A DNA stretch of 64,000 bases from Paraburkholderia sejongensis (GTDB lineage: Bacteria > Pseudomonadota > Gammaproteobacteria > Burkholderiales > Burkholderiaceae): positions 62,001 through 126,000 of the forward strand of contig NZ_JAJITD010000009.1 of assembly GCF_020880815.1 (NCBI RefSeq). The letters run 5' to 3'. Positions 1-8,694 of the stretch are shown piece after piece. Made by a program: the position numbers and the translations under genes. How positions within the stretch are numbered: position 1 is the first letter of the stretch; each line of letters begins with the position of its first letter. The notes beneath the pieces are model-generated. The model was not told the DNA's origin, did no database searches, and saw only the letters and a list, made by a program, of their open reading frames with translations.

Positions 1-72
1 AGCGGACATATCGGCAAGAAAAGTGGAAGCGAACGTCGATTAAGGGAAAACCCGTGATTGATCGACAGCCTA

Positions 73-102
73 TTGACCGTGAATCATATCAAGCGCAATA
101 CT
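73..102 (+). promoter_or_regulatory. Predicted sigma70-type promoter of the hpa operon
   Basis: A -35-like TTGACC (73-78) is followed after 18 bases by a -10-like AATACT (97-102). The hpaG1 start codon lies 54 bases downstream of the -10 element. This is a consensus match by eye; the start of transcription is inferred to fall near 109, inside the palindrome annotated next. Confidence 0.45.
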
Positions 103-116
103 ACTAACATATTAGT
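103..116. promoter_or_regulatory. Palindrome over the predicted hpa transcription start
   Basis: The 14-base element ACTAACATATTAGT has perfect 5-base arms (ACTAA/TTAGT) around CATA and sits just after the predicted -10. The position suits a repressor operator. The HPA pathway is classically controlled by a MarR-type repressor (HpaR/HpcR), but no obvious hpaR lies next to the operon inside this window, so the binding protein is unknown. Confidence 0.4.
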
Positions 117-155
117 GTTTTCGCCGGATTCATCTCGCCACGAGGCCGCCCGTCC

Positions 156-953
156 ATGTTTGTCCTTGCCGATCATCTATTGCATCCCGAAGGCGATCCA
201 TTGCCGCGCGACGTGGACGCGAACGCCGCGGCCGCGCTGCTGGCGAGCGGCGTTGCGTGCCGCGCGCCCGTCACCGGCGCCGTGTACGGCACGCTGTTGA
301 ACGACCGTGCGGCGCTCGCCGCGTTGGGCGACGCGGTCAACGCGCCGCCGTACAAGGCGCCGCCGCAAGCGCCGGTGCTGTATCTGAAGCCGCGCAATAC
401 GCTGGCCGGACACCGCGCGCAAGTGGTCGTGCCGGATGACGCGTTCGGCGTCGAAGTCGGCGCGTCGCTCGGCATCGTGATCGGCCGCACCGCGTCGCGC
501 GTCGACGTTGCGCAGGCGGCGGGCTATATCGCCGGCTATACGCTGCTCGCCGATCTGAGCGTGCCGCATACGAACGTATATCGCCCGAACGTGCGGCTGC
601 GGGCGCGCGACGGCTTCTGCGTGATCGGCCCCGCCCTCGTCGCCGCGCGCCACGTCGCGACGCCGGATGCGTTGGACATTCGCGTGGCGCTGAACGGCGC
701 CGCAAGTTTTAGCGGCAGCACCGCATCTTCCGTGCGCAACGTCGCGCAGTTGCTGGCCGACGTCACCGACTTCATGACGCTCAGTGCCGGCGACGTGCTG
801 ACGCTCGGCGTGCGCCACGGCTCGCCGGTCGCGCATATCGGCGACAACGCGAGCCTGTCGATCGGCAATCTGCCGCCGCTCAGCATCACGTTCATCGGCG
901 CAAGCCAAACCAACACTCGAACCAACACTGAAACCAACGGAGAACCGTCATGA
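156..953 (+). CDS. hpaG1: HpaG N-terminal-half protein (homoprotocatechuate pathway FAH-fold protein)
   Basis: This 265-residue protein matches the N-terminal half of the enterobacterial fused HpaG/HpcE, which decarboxylates 5-oxopent-3-ene-1,2,5-tricarboxylate and isomerises the product. Recognisable blocks are PYKAPP, LKPRNT, an AGY segment and the DGFC motif. Where active FAH-fold enzymes have a metal-binding Glu-x-Glu before the VVIG strand, this protein has Gly and Ser (GASLGIVIG), as the N-half of the fused enzyme also does, so the metal site probably lies in the partner. The ATG at 156 has only a weak AGG upstream. The stop overlaps the start of the next gene. The roughly 40 N-terminal residues before the conserved fold are not matched to anything. 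Confidence 0.85.
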   Translation: MFVLADHLLHPEGDPLPRDVDANAAAALLASGVACRAPVTGAVYGTLLNDRAALAALGDAVNAPPYKAPPQAPVLYLKPRNTLAGHRAQVVVPDDAFGVEVGASLGIVIGRTASRVDVAQAAGYIAGYTLLADLSVPHTNVYRPNVRLRARDGFCVIGPALVAARHVATPDALDIRVALNGAASFSGSTASSVRNVAQLLADVTDFMTLSAGDVLTLGVRHGSPVAHIGDNASLSIGNLPPLSITFIGASQTNTRTNTETNGEPS

Positions 954-1708
954 TGCGCGGCCGCGTTGCCTATGCGGGAGCGATCCACGAAGCGACTCCT
1001 CACGAACACGGCGTGCGTCTCGCCGACGGCCGCGTGCGCCGCGAAGACGAAGTGGTCTGGCTCGCGCCGCTCGAAACCGGCACGATCTTCGCGCTCGGTC
1101 TGAACTACGCGGAGCACGCGAAGGAATTGCAGTTCGGCAAACAGGAAGAACCGCTGGTGTTCATGAAGGGACCGGGCACGGTAATCGGTCATCGCGGCTT
1201 CACGCGCCGCCCCCTTGACGTCACCTTCATGCACTACGAGTGCGAGCTGGCGGTCGTGATCGGCCGCGGCGCACGCAACGTCACGCGCGACACCGCGATG
1301 CAGCACGTGGCCGGCTACATGATCGCGAACGACTACGCGATTCGCGATTATCTCGAGAACTACTACCGCCCGAATTTGCGCGTGAAAAACCGCGACGGCG
1401 GCACGGTGCTGGGACCGTGGTTCGTCGACGCGGCCGACATCGCCGACGTGAACCAGCTCGAATTGCGCACCTTCGTGAACGGCACGCTGCAGCAGCGCGG
1501 CAACACGCGCGACCTCGTCACCGACATCCCCGCGCTGATCGAATATCTGAGCAGCTTCATGACGCTCGCACCCGGCGACGTGATCCTGACCGGCACGCCC
1601 GAAGGGACCGTCAACGTCGATGCGGGCGACGAAGTCGTCTGCGAAATCGACGGCCTCGGCCGTCTCGTCAACACGATCGCATCGGACGCGGACTTCGGTC
1701 GCGCCTGA
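950..1708 (+). CDS. hpaG2: HpaG C-terminal-half protein: decarboxylase / 2-hydroxyhepta-2,4-diene-1,7-dioate isomerase
   Basis: This 252-residue cytoplasmic FAH-fold protein matches the C-terminal half of fused HpaG. It keeps the family signatures TIFALGLNYAEHA, MHYECELAVVIG (the metal Glu pair), NDYAIRDYLENYYRPN and the closing GDEVVCEIDGLGRL. It should carry out the decarboxylation and isomerisation that follow HpaE in homoprotocatechuate degradation, probably in complex with the preceding half-protein. The start overlaps the hpaG1 stop in an ATGA arrangement, which indicates translational coupling, and GGAG lies about 7 bases upstream. A second in-frame ATG follows directly at 953. Confidence 0.9.
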   Translation: MMRGRVAYAGAIHEATPHEHGVRLADGRVRREDEVVWLAPLETGTIFALGLNYAEHAKELQFGKQEEPLVFMKGPGTVIGHRGFTRRPLDVTFMHYECELAVVIGRGARNVTRDTAMQHVAGYMIANDYAIRDYLENYYRPNLRVKNRDGGTVLGPWFVDAADIADVNQLELRTFVNGTLQQRGNTRDLVTDIPALIEYLSSFMTLAPGDVILTGTPEGTVNVDAGDEVVCEIDGLGRLVNTIASDADFGRA

Positions 1709-1713
1709 TTAAA

Positions 1714-1769
1714 AGGACCACGCTGACAGGACCACGCTCACAGGACTACGCTCACAGCACCACGCGAGC
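1714..1769 (+). repeat. Four 14-bp tandem direct repeats between hpaG2 and hpaE
   Basis: Units AGGACCACGCTGAC, AGGACCACGCTCAC, AGGACTACGCTCAC and a diverged AGCACCACGCGAGC lie head to tail and fill most of the 82-base gap. The gap is unusually long for this operon. No coding potential or hairpin is evident. Confidence 0.85.
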
Positions 1770-1790
1770 GCATACGCAAAGGACAACGCA

Positions 1791-3248
1791 ATGCCGATCG
1801 ACCATCTGATCAACGGCGAGGCACGTGCCTCGAACGAGTACTTCGAAACCGTCAACCCGGCCACTCAGGAAGTGCTCGGCGAGGTCGCGCGCGGCGGCGA
1901 GAAGGAAGTGGACGAAGCCGTGCAGGCGGCGAAGCAGGCCTTTCCCGCGTGGGCGGCCAAACCCGCCGCCGAACGCGCGAAGCTGACCCGCAAACTCGGC
2001 GAGCTGATTACGAAGCATGTGCCGGAAATTTCGGAAACCGAAACGAAGGACACCGGCCAGACCATCTCGCAGACGCGCAAGCAACTGGTGCCGCGCGCGG
2101 CGGACAACTTCAGCTACTTCGCCGAGATGTGCACGCGCGTGGACGGCCACACCTACCCGACCGATTCGCACCTGAACTACACGCTGTTTCATCCGGTCGG
2201 CGTGTGCGCGCTGATCTCGCCGTGGAACGTGCCGTTCATGACGGCGACGTGGAAGGTCGCGCCCTGCCTCGCATTCGGCAACACCGCGGTGCTGAAGATG
2301 AGCGAGCTGTCGCCGCTGACCGCGTCGATGCTCGGTCGGCTCGCGCTCGAAGCGGGCATTCCGGCCGGCGTGCTGAACGTCGTGCACGGCTACGGCAAGG
2401 AAACCGGCGAGCCGCTGGTCGCGCATCGCGACGTGCACGCGGTGTCGTTCACCGGCTCGACCGCGACCGGCAACCGCATCGTGCAGAGCGCCGGGCTGAA
2501 AAAGTTTTCGATGGAACTGGGCGGCAAGTCGCCGTTCGTGATTTTCGACGACGCCGACTTCGAACGCGCGCTCGACGCCGCGGTGTTCATGATCTTCTCG
2601 AACAACGGCGAACGCTGCACCGCCGGCTCGCGCATCCTCGTGCAGCGCTCCATTTACACGCGTTTCGCCGAGCGTTTCATCGAACGCGCGAAGCGGTTGA
2701 CGGTCGGCGATCCGCTCGCCGACAGCACGATCGTCGGCCCGATGATCAGCCAGGGGCACCTCGCCAAAGTGCGCGGCTATATCGAACTGGGCCCGAAGGA
2801 AGGCGCGACGCTCGCGTGCGGCGGCCTCGACCTGCCGGATCTGCCCGACGCGATGTGCAAAGGCAACTTCGTCGCGCCGACGGTGTTCGTCGACGTCGAC
2901 AACCGGATGCGCATCGCGCAGGAAGAAATCTTCGGGCCGGTCGCGTGCCTGATTCCGTTCGACGACGAAGCCGACGCGATCCGGCTGGCCAACGATATCT
3001 CGTACGGCCTGTCGAGCTATATCTGGACCGAGAGCACCGGCCGCGCGCTGCGGGTGGCCGCCGCCGTCGAAGCGGGAATGTGCTTCGTCAACAGCCAGAA
3101 CGTGCGCGATCTGCGCCAGCCGTTCGGCGGTACCAAGGCATCGGGCGTCGGGCGCGAAGGCGGTACCTGGAGCTACGAAGTATTCCTCGAACCGAAGAAC
3201 GTGTGCGTGTCGCTCGGCTCGCATCATATTCCGCGCTGGGGCGTGTAA
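1791..3248 (+). CDS. hpaE: 5-carboxymethyl-2-hydroxymuconate semialdehyde dehydrogenase
   Basis: This 485-residue NAD-dependent aldehyde dehydrogenase has the usual length for HpaE. It oxidises the ring-cleavage product of homoprotocatechuate to 5-carboxymethyl-2-hydroxymuconate. Landmarks are the cofactor-site segment SPWNVPFM (about 143-150), FTGSTATG (220-227), the general-base Glu in MELGGKSP (E242) and the catalytic Cys in GERCTAG (C276). The C-terminal PFGGTKASGVGREGG block is typical of semialdehyde dehydrogenases of meta-cleavage pathways. Its position between hpaG2 and the dioxygenase supports the substrate assignment. The start at 1791 fits the family N-terminus. Confidence 0.93.
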   Translation: MPIDHLINGEARASNEYFETVNPATQEVLGEVARGGEKEVDEAVQAAKQAFPAWAAKPAAERAKLTRKLGELITKHVPEISETETKDTGQTISQTRKQLVPRAADNFSYFAEMCTRVDGHTYPTDSHLNYTLFHPVGVCALISPWNVPFMTATWKVAPCLAFGNTAVLKMSELSPLTASMLGRLALEAGIPAGVLNVVHGYGKETGEPLVAHRDVHAVSFTGSTATGNRIVQSAGLKKFSMELGGKSPFVIFDDADFERALDAAVFMIFSNNGERCTAGSRILVQRSIYTRFAERFIERAKRLTVGDPLADSTIVGPMISQGHLAKVRGYIELGPKEGATLACGGLDLPDLPDAMCKGNFVAPTVFVDVDNRMRIAQEEIFGPVACLIPFDDEADAIRLANDISYGLSSYIWTESTGRALRVAAAVEAGMCFVNSQNVRDLRQPFGGTKASGVGREGGTWSYEVFLEPKNVCVSLGSHHIPRWGV

Positions 3249-3285
3249 AACCGGCGAGCCGCCGGATCGACAGAGGAGACGCGCC

Positions 3286-4149
3286 ATGGGCAGACTCGCG
3301 TTAGCAGCAAAAGTGACTCACGTACCGTCGTTGTATCTGTCGGAACTCGACGGTCCGCATAAAGGCTGCCGTCAGAGCGCGATCGACGGCCACCACGAAA
3401 TCGGCCGGCGCTGCCGCGAACTCGGCGTCGATACGATCGTCGTGTTCGACGTGCACTGGCTCGTGAACAGCGAATACCACATCAATTGCGCGCCGCATTT
3501 CGAAGGCGTGTACACCAGCAACGAGCTGCCGCATTTCATCAACAACATGCCGTACGCGTACCCCGGCAACGTCGGCCTCGGCGAGCTGATCGCCGAGGTC
3601 GCGAACGAAATGGGCGTAAAAAGCCGCGCGCACAGCAAGACCACGCTCGAACTCGAATACGGCACGCTGGTGCCGATGCGCTACATGAATAGCGACCAGC
3701 ATTTCAAGGCCGTTTCGGTAGCCGGCTGGTGCATGTGGCACGACCTCGAAACCAGTGCGCGCTTCGGCCTCGCGGTACGCAAGGCGATCGAGGAACGCTA
3801 CGACGGCACCGTCGCGATCCTCGCGAGCGGCTCGCTCAGCCATCACTTCGCGAACAACGGCACCGCCGAGCAATACATGCACACGGTGTGGAGTCCATTG
3901 CTGGAACAGATGGACCGCAGTGTGGTCCGCATGTGGGAAAGCGGCGACTGGAAAACCTTCTGCGAAATGCTGCCGCTCTACAACGAGAAATGCTGGGGCG
4001 AAGGCGGCATGCACGACACCGCGATGCTACTCGGCGCGCTCGGCTGGGACCGCTACGACGGCAAGGTCGAAGTCGTCACCCCTTATTTCGGCAGTTCCGG
4101 CACCGGCCAGATCAATGCGATCTTCCCGGTCACACCGCTGCCCGCCTGA
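3286..4149 (+). CDS. hpaD: 3,4-dihydroxyphenylacetate 2,3-dioxygenase (extradiol, LigB type)
   Basis: This 287-residue protein is a class III extradiol dioxygenase that opens homoprotocatechuate between C2 and C3 to give 5-carboxymethyl-2-hydroxymuconate semialdehyde. The N-terminal AAKVTHVPSLYLSE carries an expected iron-ligand His, and HWLVNSEYHIN, YGTLVPMRYM and SGSLSHHFANNG match the LigB-type HpaD family. The start codon follows a good GAGGAG ribosome site. The gene lies 37 bases after hpaE and 17 before hpaF, consistent with one transcript. This step commits the operon to homoprotocatechuate rather than homogentisate, whose pathway uses a different enzyme class. Confidence 0.93.
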   Translation: MGRLALAAKVTHVPSLYLSELDGPHKGCRQSAIDGHHEIGRRCRELGVDTIVVFDVHWLVNSEYHINCAPHFEGVYTSNELPHFINNMPYAYPGNVGLGELIAEVANEMGVKSRAHSKTTLELEYGTLVPMRYMNSDQHFKAVSVAGWCMWHDLETSARFGLAVRKAIEERYDGTVAILASGSLSHHFANNGTAEQYMHTVWSPLLEQMDRSVVRMWESGDWKTFCEMLPLYNEKCWGEGGMHDTAMLLGALGWDRYDGKVEVVTPYFGSSGTGQINAIFPVTPLPA

Positions 4150-4166
4150 TTACGGAGCACACCCTT

Positions 4167-4565
4167 ATGCCGCACCTGACACTCGAATACAGCGCGAATC
4201 TCGCGGACGCCGAACGAATCGGCGCACTGTGCAGCGAACTCGCGCAATGCATCGACGCACAACGCGACAACGGCGAACGCGTGTTCCCGCTCGGCGGGAT
4301 CCGCGTGCGCGCGCTGCGCTGCGAGCAGTACTGCATCGCCGACGGCCGCCCCGATGCCGCGTTTATGCACGCGAACTTCAAGATCGGCGCGGGCCGCTCC
4401 GATGCGGTGAAGAAGGCCGCCGGCGATGCGCTGTTCGCGGTGCTCAAGCAGCGCTTCGCAGTGGAGTTCGAACGCCGGGGTCTCGCGCTGTCGCTGGAAA
4501 TCAACGAGTTCAGCGAAGCGGGCAGCTGGAAACACAACAACCTGCATGCGCGCCTGAAAGGCTGA
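4167..4565 (+). CDS. hpaF: 5-carboxymethyl-2-hydroxymuconate delta-isomerase
   Basis: This 132-residue protein begins MPHLTLEYSAN, so processing exposes an N-terminal proline, the catalytic base of the tautomerase-superfamily isomerase HpaF (CHMI). Length and the C-terminal FSEAGSWKHNNLHARL block fit the family. It converts 5-carboxymethyl-2-hydroxymuconate to the oxo isomer used by HpaG. The start was placed at the ATG at 4167, after a GGAG at 4154, because it gives the conserved Pro-1; longer readings would bury that residue. The gene sits between the dioxygenase and the hydratase. Confidence 0.92.
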   Translation: MPHLTLEYSANLADAERIGALCSELAQCIDAQRDNGERVFPLGGIRVRALRCEQYCIADGRPDAAFMHANFKIGAGRSDAVKKAAGDALFAVLKQRFAVEFERRGLALSLEINEFSEAGSWKHNNLHARLKG

Positions 4566-4574
4566 GTACTCATC

Positions 4575-5378
4575 ATGCTAGACGAACAGATCATCCGCGA
4601 ACTCGCCGCGCAACTCGACCATGCCGAGAAGACCCGCACGCAGCTGCGCCATTTTTCCGCGCAGTATCCGCAGATGACCGTGCAGGACGGTTATGCGATC
4701 CAACGCGAGTGGGTCAGGCTGAAGCTCGCCGAAGGCCATGTGATCAAGGGCAGAAAGATCGGCCTGACCTCGCGCGCGATGCAGCGCTCGTCGCAGATCG
4801 ACGAACCGGACTACGCGCCGCTGCTCGACAGCATGTTTATCGACAACGGCCAGGACATCCGCGCCGATCGTTTCATCGCGCCGCGCGTCGAAGTGGAACT
4901 CGCGTTCGTGCTGGCGAGGCCGCTCAAAGGCCCCGGCGTCATGCTGTTCGACGTGCTCGACGCGACCGCTTACGTGACCCCGGCGGTGGAAATCATCGAT
5001 GCGCGCATCGAGCAGTTCGATCGCGACACCCGCGCGCCGCGCAAGGTCTACGACACGATCTCCGACTTCGCCGCGAACGCCGGCGTGGTGCTCGGCGGCC
5101 GGCCGGTGCGGCCGCTCGACGTCGATCTGCGCTGGGTCGGCGCGCTGCTGTACAGGAACGGCGCGGTCGAGGAAAGCGGGCTGGCGGCGGCGGTGCTCAA
5201 TCATCCGGCCACCGGCGTCGCGTGGCTCGCGAACAAGATTGCTCCGTACGACGAAATGTTGAACGCGCACGACGTGATCCTGAGCGGCTCGTTCACCAGC
5301 CCGATCCCCGCGCGCGCCGGCGATACGTTCCACGTCGACTATGGGCCGCTCGGCGGCATCGGTTTGAACTTCATCTGA
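4575..5378 (+). CDS. hpaH: 2-oxo-hept-3-ene-1,7-dioate hydratase
   Basis: This 267-residue enzyme belongs to the hydratase/decarboxylase (MhpD/HpaH) family and adds water to 2-oxohept-3-ene-1,7-dioate, giving the substrate of the aldolase HpaI. Recognisable segments include KGRKIGLTSRAMQ, PRVEVELAFVL with the metal-binding acidic residues, TPAVEIIDARIE and SGSFTSPIPA near the C-terminus. The start lies 9 bases after the hpaF stop and the next gene begins 10 bases downstream, so it is mid-operon. Confidence 0.92.
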   Translation: MLDEQIIRELAAQLDHAEKTRTQLRHFSAQYPQMTVQDGYAIQREWVRLKLAEGHVIKGRKIGLTSRAMQRSSQIDEPDYAPLLDSMFIDNGQDIRADRFIAPRVEVELAFVLARPLKGPGVMLFDVLDATAYVTPAVEIIDARIEQFDRDTRAPRKVYDTISDFAANAGVVLGGRPVRPLDVDLRWVGALLYRNGAVEESGLAAAVLNHPATGVAWLANKIAPYDEMLNAHDVILSGSFTSPIPARAGDTFHVDYGPLGGIGLNFI

Positions 5379-5388
5379 GCGACTCGAT

Positions 5389-6192
5389 ATGTCCGTGCCG
5401 CATAACCCGTTCAAACGCGCGCTCGCCGAAGGCAAGCCGCAATTCGGCCTGTGGGCCGCGCTCGCCGACGCGTACGTGACCGAGCTGCTGGCGACCGCCG
5501 GCTTCGACTGGCTGCTGATCGACAACGAGCACGCGCCGAACGACGTACGCAGCACGCTCGCGCAATTGCAGGCGGTGGCCGCGTATCCGTCGCATCCGGT
5601 CGTGCGGCCGGTGCGCAGCGACGCCGCGCTGATCAAGCAACTGCTCGATATCGGCGCACAGACGCTGCTGCTGCCGATGATCGACACCGCCGCGCAAGCG
5701 GCCGACGCGGTCGCGGCGACCCGCTATCCGCCGCACGGAATTCGCGGTGTGGGCAGCGCGCTCGCACGCGCGTCGCGCTGGAATCGCGTGCCCGACTATC
5801 TGACTGGCGCCGCGTCGCAGTTGTGCGTGATCGTGCAGGCCGAGACCGTGCAGAGCCTCGACAACCTCGCGCAGATCGCGCGCGTCGACGGCGTCGACGC
5901 GGTGTTTTTCGGGCCGTCGGATCTGAGCGCGTCGATGGGTTTGCTCGGCAAACCGGGCGACGCGCGGGTGCGCGACGCGATTCGCGGCGGCATCGCGACG
6001 GTGCGCGACGCGGGCAAGGCGGCCGGCGTGCTCGCGCCCGACCCGGCGCTCGCGCGCGAGTATCTGGCGGCCGGCGCGAGCTTCGTCGCGGTCGGCACCG
6101 ATACCGGTCTGCTGAGCCGCGCGGCCGCGGATCTGGCCGCGTCGTTCAAGGACACGCCGGCGAGCGCCGCGCCGGTCAACGGCGGTTACTAG
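5389..6192 (+). CDS. hpaI: 4-hydroxy-2-oxoheptane-1,7-dioate aldolase
   Basis: This 267-residue class II aldolase of the HpcH/HpaI family is the last step of the pathway, splitting 4-hydroxy-2-oxoheptanedioate into pyruvate and succinic semialdehyde. Family motifs are FDWLLIDNEHAPND, the RYPPHGIRGVG loop, VQAETVQSLDN with the metal Glu, and DAVFFGPSDLSASMG with the metal Asp. Its length matches the family. It is the final gene of the operon; the GGDEF-EAL gene on the other strand ends 28 bases later. No convincing terminator hairpin was seen in that short gap. Confidence 0.92.
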   Translation: MSVPHNPFKRALAEGKPQFGLWAALADAYVTELLATAGFDWLLIDNEHAPNDVRSTLAQLQAVAAYPSHPVVRPVRSDAALIKQLLDIGAQTLLLPMIDTAAQAADAVAATRYPPHGIRGVGSALARASRWNRVPDYLTGAASQLCVIVQAETVQSLDNLAQIARVDGVDAVFFGPSDLSASMGLLGKPGDARVRDAIRGGIATVRDAGKAAGVLAPDPALAREYLAAGASFVAVGTDTGLLSRAAADLAASFKDTPASAAPVNGGY

Positions 6193-6219
6193 ACCGCACT
6201 ACAAGCCTTTACTGCTCCC

Positions 6220-8694
6220 CTACTCCCGCGCCGGCCACGGCAAACCGCGCGCCGACCAGTCCAGCTCGACACCGACCACGCAGCGCTCGGTGCCGAGCTG
6301 CTCGGCCAGTGTCACCGCGATACAAGGCCGCCCGCTCGCGAGCGAAAGATAAGGATTACTGGTAACTGGCTCGCCGGGCAACAGCACCGCGTTGCGAAAA
6401 TACGGCCGATGATCCCAACGCGCGTCGCGCGGATTCGCGACCGGCTGCAACGACGCCGTATCCTTGCACCATGCGGGCCCCCGCACTTCGTGGCCGAGCT
6501 GGCGGCCGCTGCCGTCGAGAATGAAGCAGCTGATGCAGCGCGCGAAGGCCGCGAGCGTCGCGAACGCGGCGTCCATCGCGGCGCCCGCGCGTAATTCGGT
6601 GGCCGCGCGCCGCAGTTCCAGCCGGTACGGTTCCACTTCCGATTCGAACAATGCGTGCTGATGCGCGCGGCCCTGCGCGATTACGTCGAACGCGTCGTCG
6701 ATGCGCCGGTGCACCGACTCCGGCGGCGCGATCTCGCGCGCGGGCCGGCCGAGCAGATAACCCTGCGCGAAATCCACATTCGATTCGACCGCCAGAATCA
6801 GTTCCGCTTCGGTCTCCACGCCCTCGACCACCACCAGCATCCCCGCCTGATGCAGCAGCGACACGAGCTTGGGCAGGATCGGCCGCTGCGTGCCGTGGCT
6901 GGTCGCGCGGATCAGTTCGCCGTCGAGCTTCACGAGGTCCGGACGGATTCGCAGCAGCCGGTCGAGGTTCGACTGGCCCGCGCCGAAATCGTCGACCGCG
7001 ATCAGGAAACCGTGCTGACGATAGCGCCCGGCCGCGCGCGACATCTCGGCGACGCTGCCGCCGTGCGATTCGAGAATCTCCAGGACTACGCGTTCGGGCT
7101 CGAGTCCGGCGCCGCGCACGATTTGCGTCAACCGGTCCGCATAGCCGTCGGCAATGAAGGTGGCCGGCAGGATGTTCAGGAACAGCCACGCATCGGCGGG
7201 CAGCGCGCGGCGCGCGTTGTCCAGATGCACCGCATGGCTCGCGCGGTCGAGCGCGCCTTCGTCGCTGGCCGGCTGCGGCGCGAATAGCGTCGCCGGCGGC
7301 ACCAGCGAGCCGTCGTCGCGCTCGCCGCGCAACAGCGCCTCGAAGCCGACCTGCTTCTGATGCGACAGGCTGTATAGCGGCTGGAAATGCGAGATCAACG
7401 CGAAGTCGTTCCACAGGTGGCGAGGGGCCACGGCAGTCCCAGCGGCCTCAGCGGCCTCAGCGGCCTCAGCGGTCTCAACGGCCTCAGACGCCTCAGCGGC
7501 AGCGGAAGCTCGGGCAGTCCCCGCCGCCGCATCGACCAGGGCAGTCCCAACCGCTTCACCGCCCGGCCCGCCGGATACGCGGCCGCCGCCCTCATGCGGC
7601 ACACGCACCGCACCCGCCGCATCAACCGGCACCGCGCCTTCCGCGCAAACCCGGTTACGCCCCGACTGCTTGGCGCGCAGCAGCGCCTCGTCCGCGCGAT
7701 CGAGCAGTCCCATGAAGCTCTCGCCGGGACGATGCTCGGCGACCCCGAAGCTCGCGCTCAGCAAACCGTCCGGGCGTTCGATGCCGGCGATCCCGGCGCG
7801 CACCCGCTCCGCGATCCGCAGCGCGCCGGCAAGGTCGGCATCGAGCAGCAGCGCGAACTCCTCGCCGCCGATCCGGCTTACGCTCTGCCCCGCGCCGACT
7901 TCGTCCATCAGCACCTGCGCGACCCGGAATAGCGCATGGTCGCCGACCGCATGACCGAAGCGGTCGTTCAGCGACTTGAAATTATCGATGTCGAGAAAGA
8001 TCGCGCTGAGTGGCCCGCCCGGCGCCGGCGCGGCGAGCCGTTCCTCCGCGCGCTTGACGAACGCGCGGCGGTTTTGCAGACCGGTCAGCGGATCGGTGGC
8101 GGCGAGCTGCGCGAGCTGGCTTTCCAGCAGAAAATGCGCGCGGCGAAACCGGTAGAAGCCGAAATGGAACACCGCGGAGGCCGGCGCGCCGACCGCGACG
8201 ACCCAGGTCCACACCGCCGCGTCGACCTCGGGAGTTCGCTGGATGCCGAGCAGCAGACCGATCACGCATGCATAGAACAGCACGCTGCCCGTGATGAAAT
8301 GCGCGGGCGTGAGCCACAGCGGCCCCGCGCAGATCGGGATCACGACCAGCGCGGGCAGCAGCCACAGCAACGGCTGCGCGACGCCGCCCGCATTGAGCAC
8401 CACCCCGCCGGTCAACACCAGCAGATAAGCGACGCCGAGCGCGCCGAACGCGAACGGCGAGCGCGCGCGCGGCAGCGCCAGCACCAGCAGCGCGAGCACC
8501 AGCGCGCACAGCAGCCGGTAGGCGAGCGGCGCGGCCGGCCCGGAAACCTGGGTGCGCGCGGCCACCATGCACAGGAACGCGATCACCGTGAAGGCCATCG
8601 TCACGATCGAGACCGGCCTCTGGTGATCGAGCGAGCGCTGGTGAAAGCGCTCGCGCAAACCGGGCTCGGGGGGCTGCATGGAGATGGCAGACAT
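6220..8694 (-). CDS. Membrane GGDEF-EAL protein (c-di-GMP synthesis/degradation)
   Basis: This 824-residue inner-membrane protein has about six hydrophobic segments (roughly 30-185), a GGDEF domain (about 195-350), a low-complexity Ala/Glu/Gly linker (about 365-430), an EAL domain (about 430-690) and a C-terminal sensor-like domain (about 700-824). The cyclase signature is intact as GGEEF at 276-280 and the EAL motif is intact at 452-454, so both activities are possible. No RxxD inhibitory site precedes GGEEF. The gene diverges from the cellulose operon, whose BcsA binds c-di-GMP, so it is a plausible local input; which activity dominates cannot be told from sequence. The linker is encoded by a 9-bp tandem repeat. 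Confidence 0.88.
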   Translation of the reverse strand: MSAISMQPPEPGLRERFHQRSLDHQRPVSIVTMAFTVIAFLCMVAARTQVSGPAAPLAYRLLCALVLALLVLALPRARSPFAFGALGVAYLLVLTGGVVLNAGGVAQPLLWLLPALVVIPICAGPLWLTPAHFITGSVLFYACVIGLLLGIQRTPEVDAAVWTWVVAVGAPASAVFHFGFYRFRRAHFLLESQLAQLAATDPLTGLQNRRAFVKRAEERLAAPAPGGPLSAIFLDIDNFKSLNDRFGHAVGDHALFRVAQVLMDEVGAGQSVSRIGGEEFALLLDADLAGALRIAERVRAGIAGIERPDGLLSASFGVAEHRPGESFMGLLDRADEALLRAKQSGRNRVCAEGAVPVDAAGAVRVPHEGGGRVSGGPGGEAVGTALVDAAAGTARASAAAEASEAVETAEAAEAAEAAGTAVAPRHLWNDFALISHFQPLYSLSHQKQVGFEALLRGERDDGSLVPPATLFAPQPASDEGALDRASHAVHLDNARRALPADAWLFLNILPATFIADGYADRLTQIVRGAGLEPERVVLEILESHGGSVAEMSRAAGRYRQHGFLIAVDDFGAGQSNLDRLLRIRPDLVKLDGELIRATSHGTQRPILPKLVSLLHQAGMLVVVEGVETEAELILAVESNVDFAQGYLLGRPAREIAPPESVHRRIDDAFDVIAQGRAHQHALFESEVEPYRLELRRAATELRAGAAMDAAFATLAAFARCISCFILDGSGRQLGHEVRGPAWCKDTASLQPVANPRDARWDHRPYFRNAVLLPGEPVTSNPYLSLASGRPCIAVTLAEQLGTERCVVGVELDWSARGLPWPARE
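7441..7494 (+). repeat. 9-bp tandem repeat inside the GGDEF-EAL gene linker
   Basis: Six units related to AGCGGCCTC run head to tail (three perfect, three with one or two changes). Because the unit is three codons long, copy-number change would lengthen or shorten the Ala/Glu-rich linker between the GGDEF and EAL domains without shifting frame. Confidence 0.85.
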
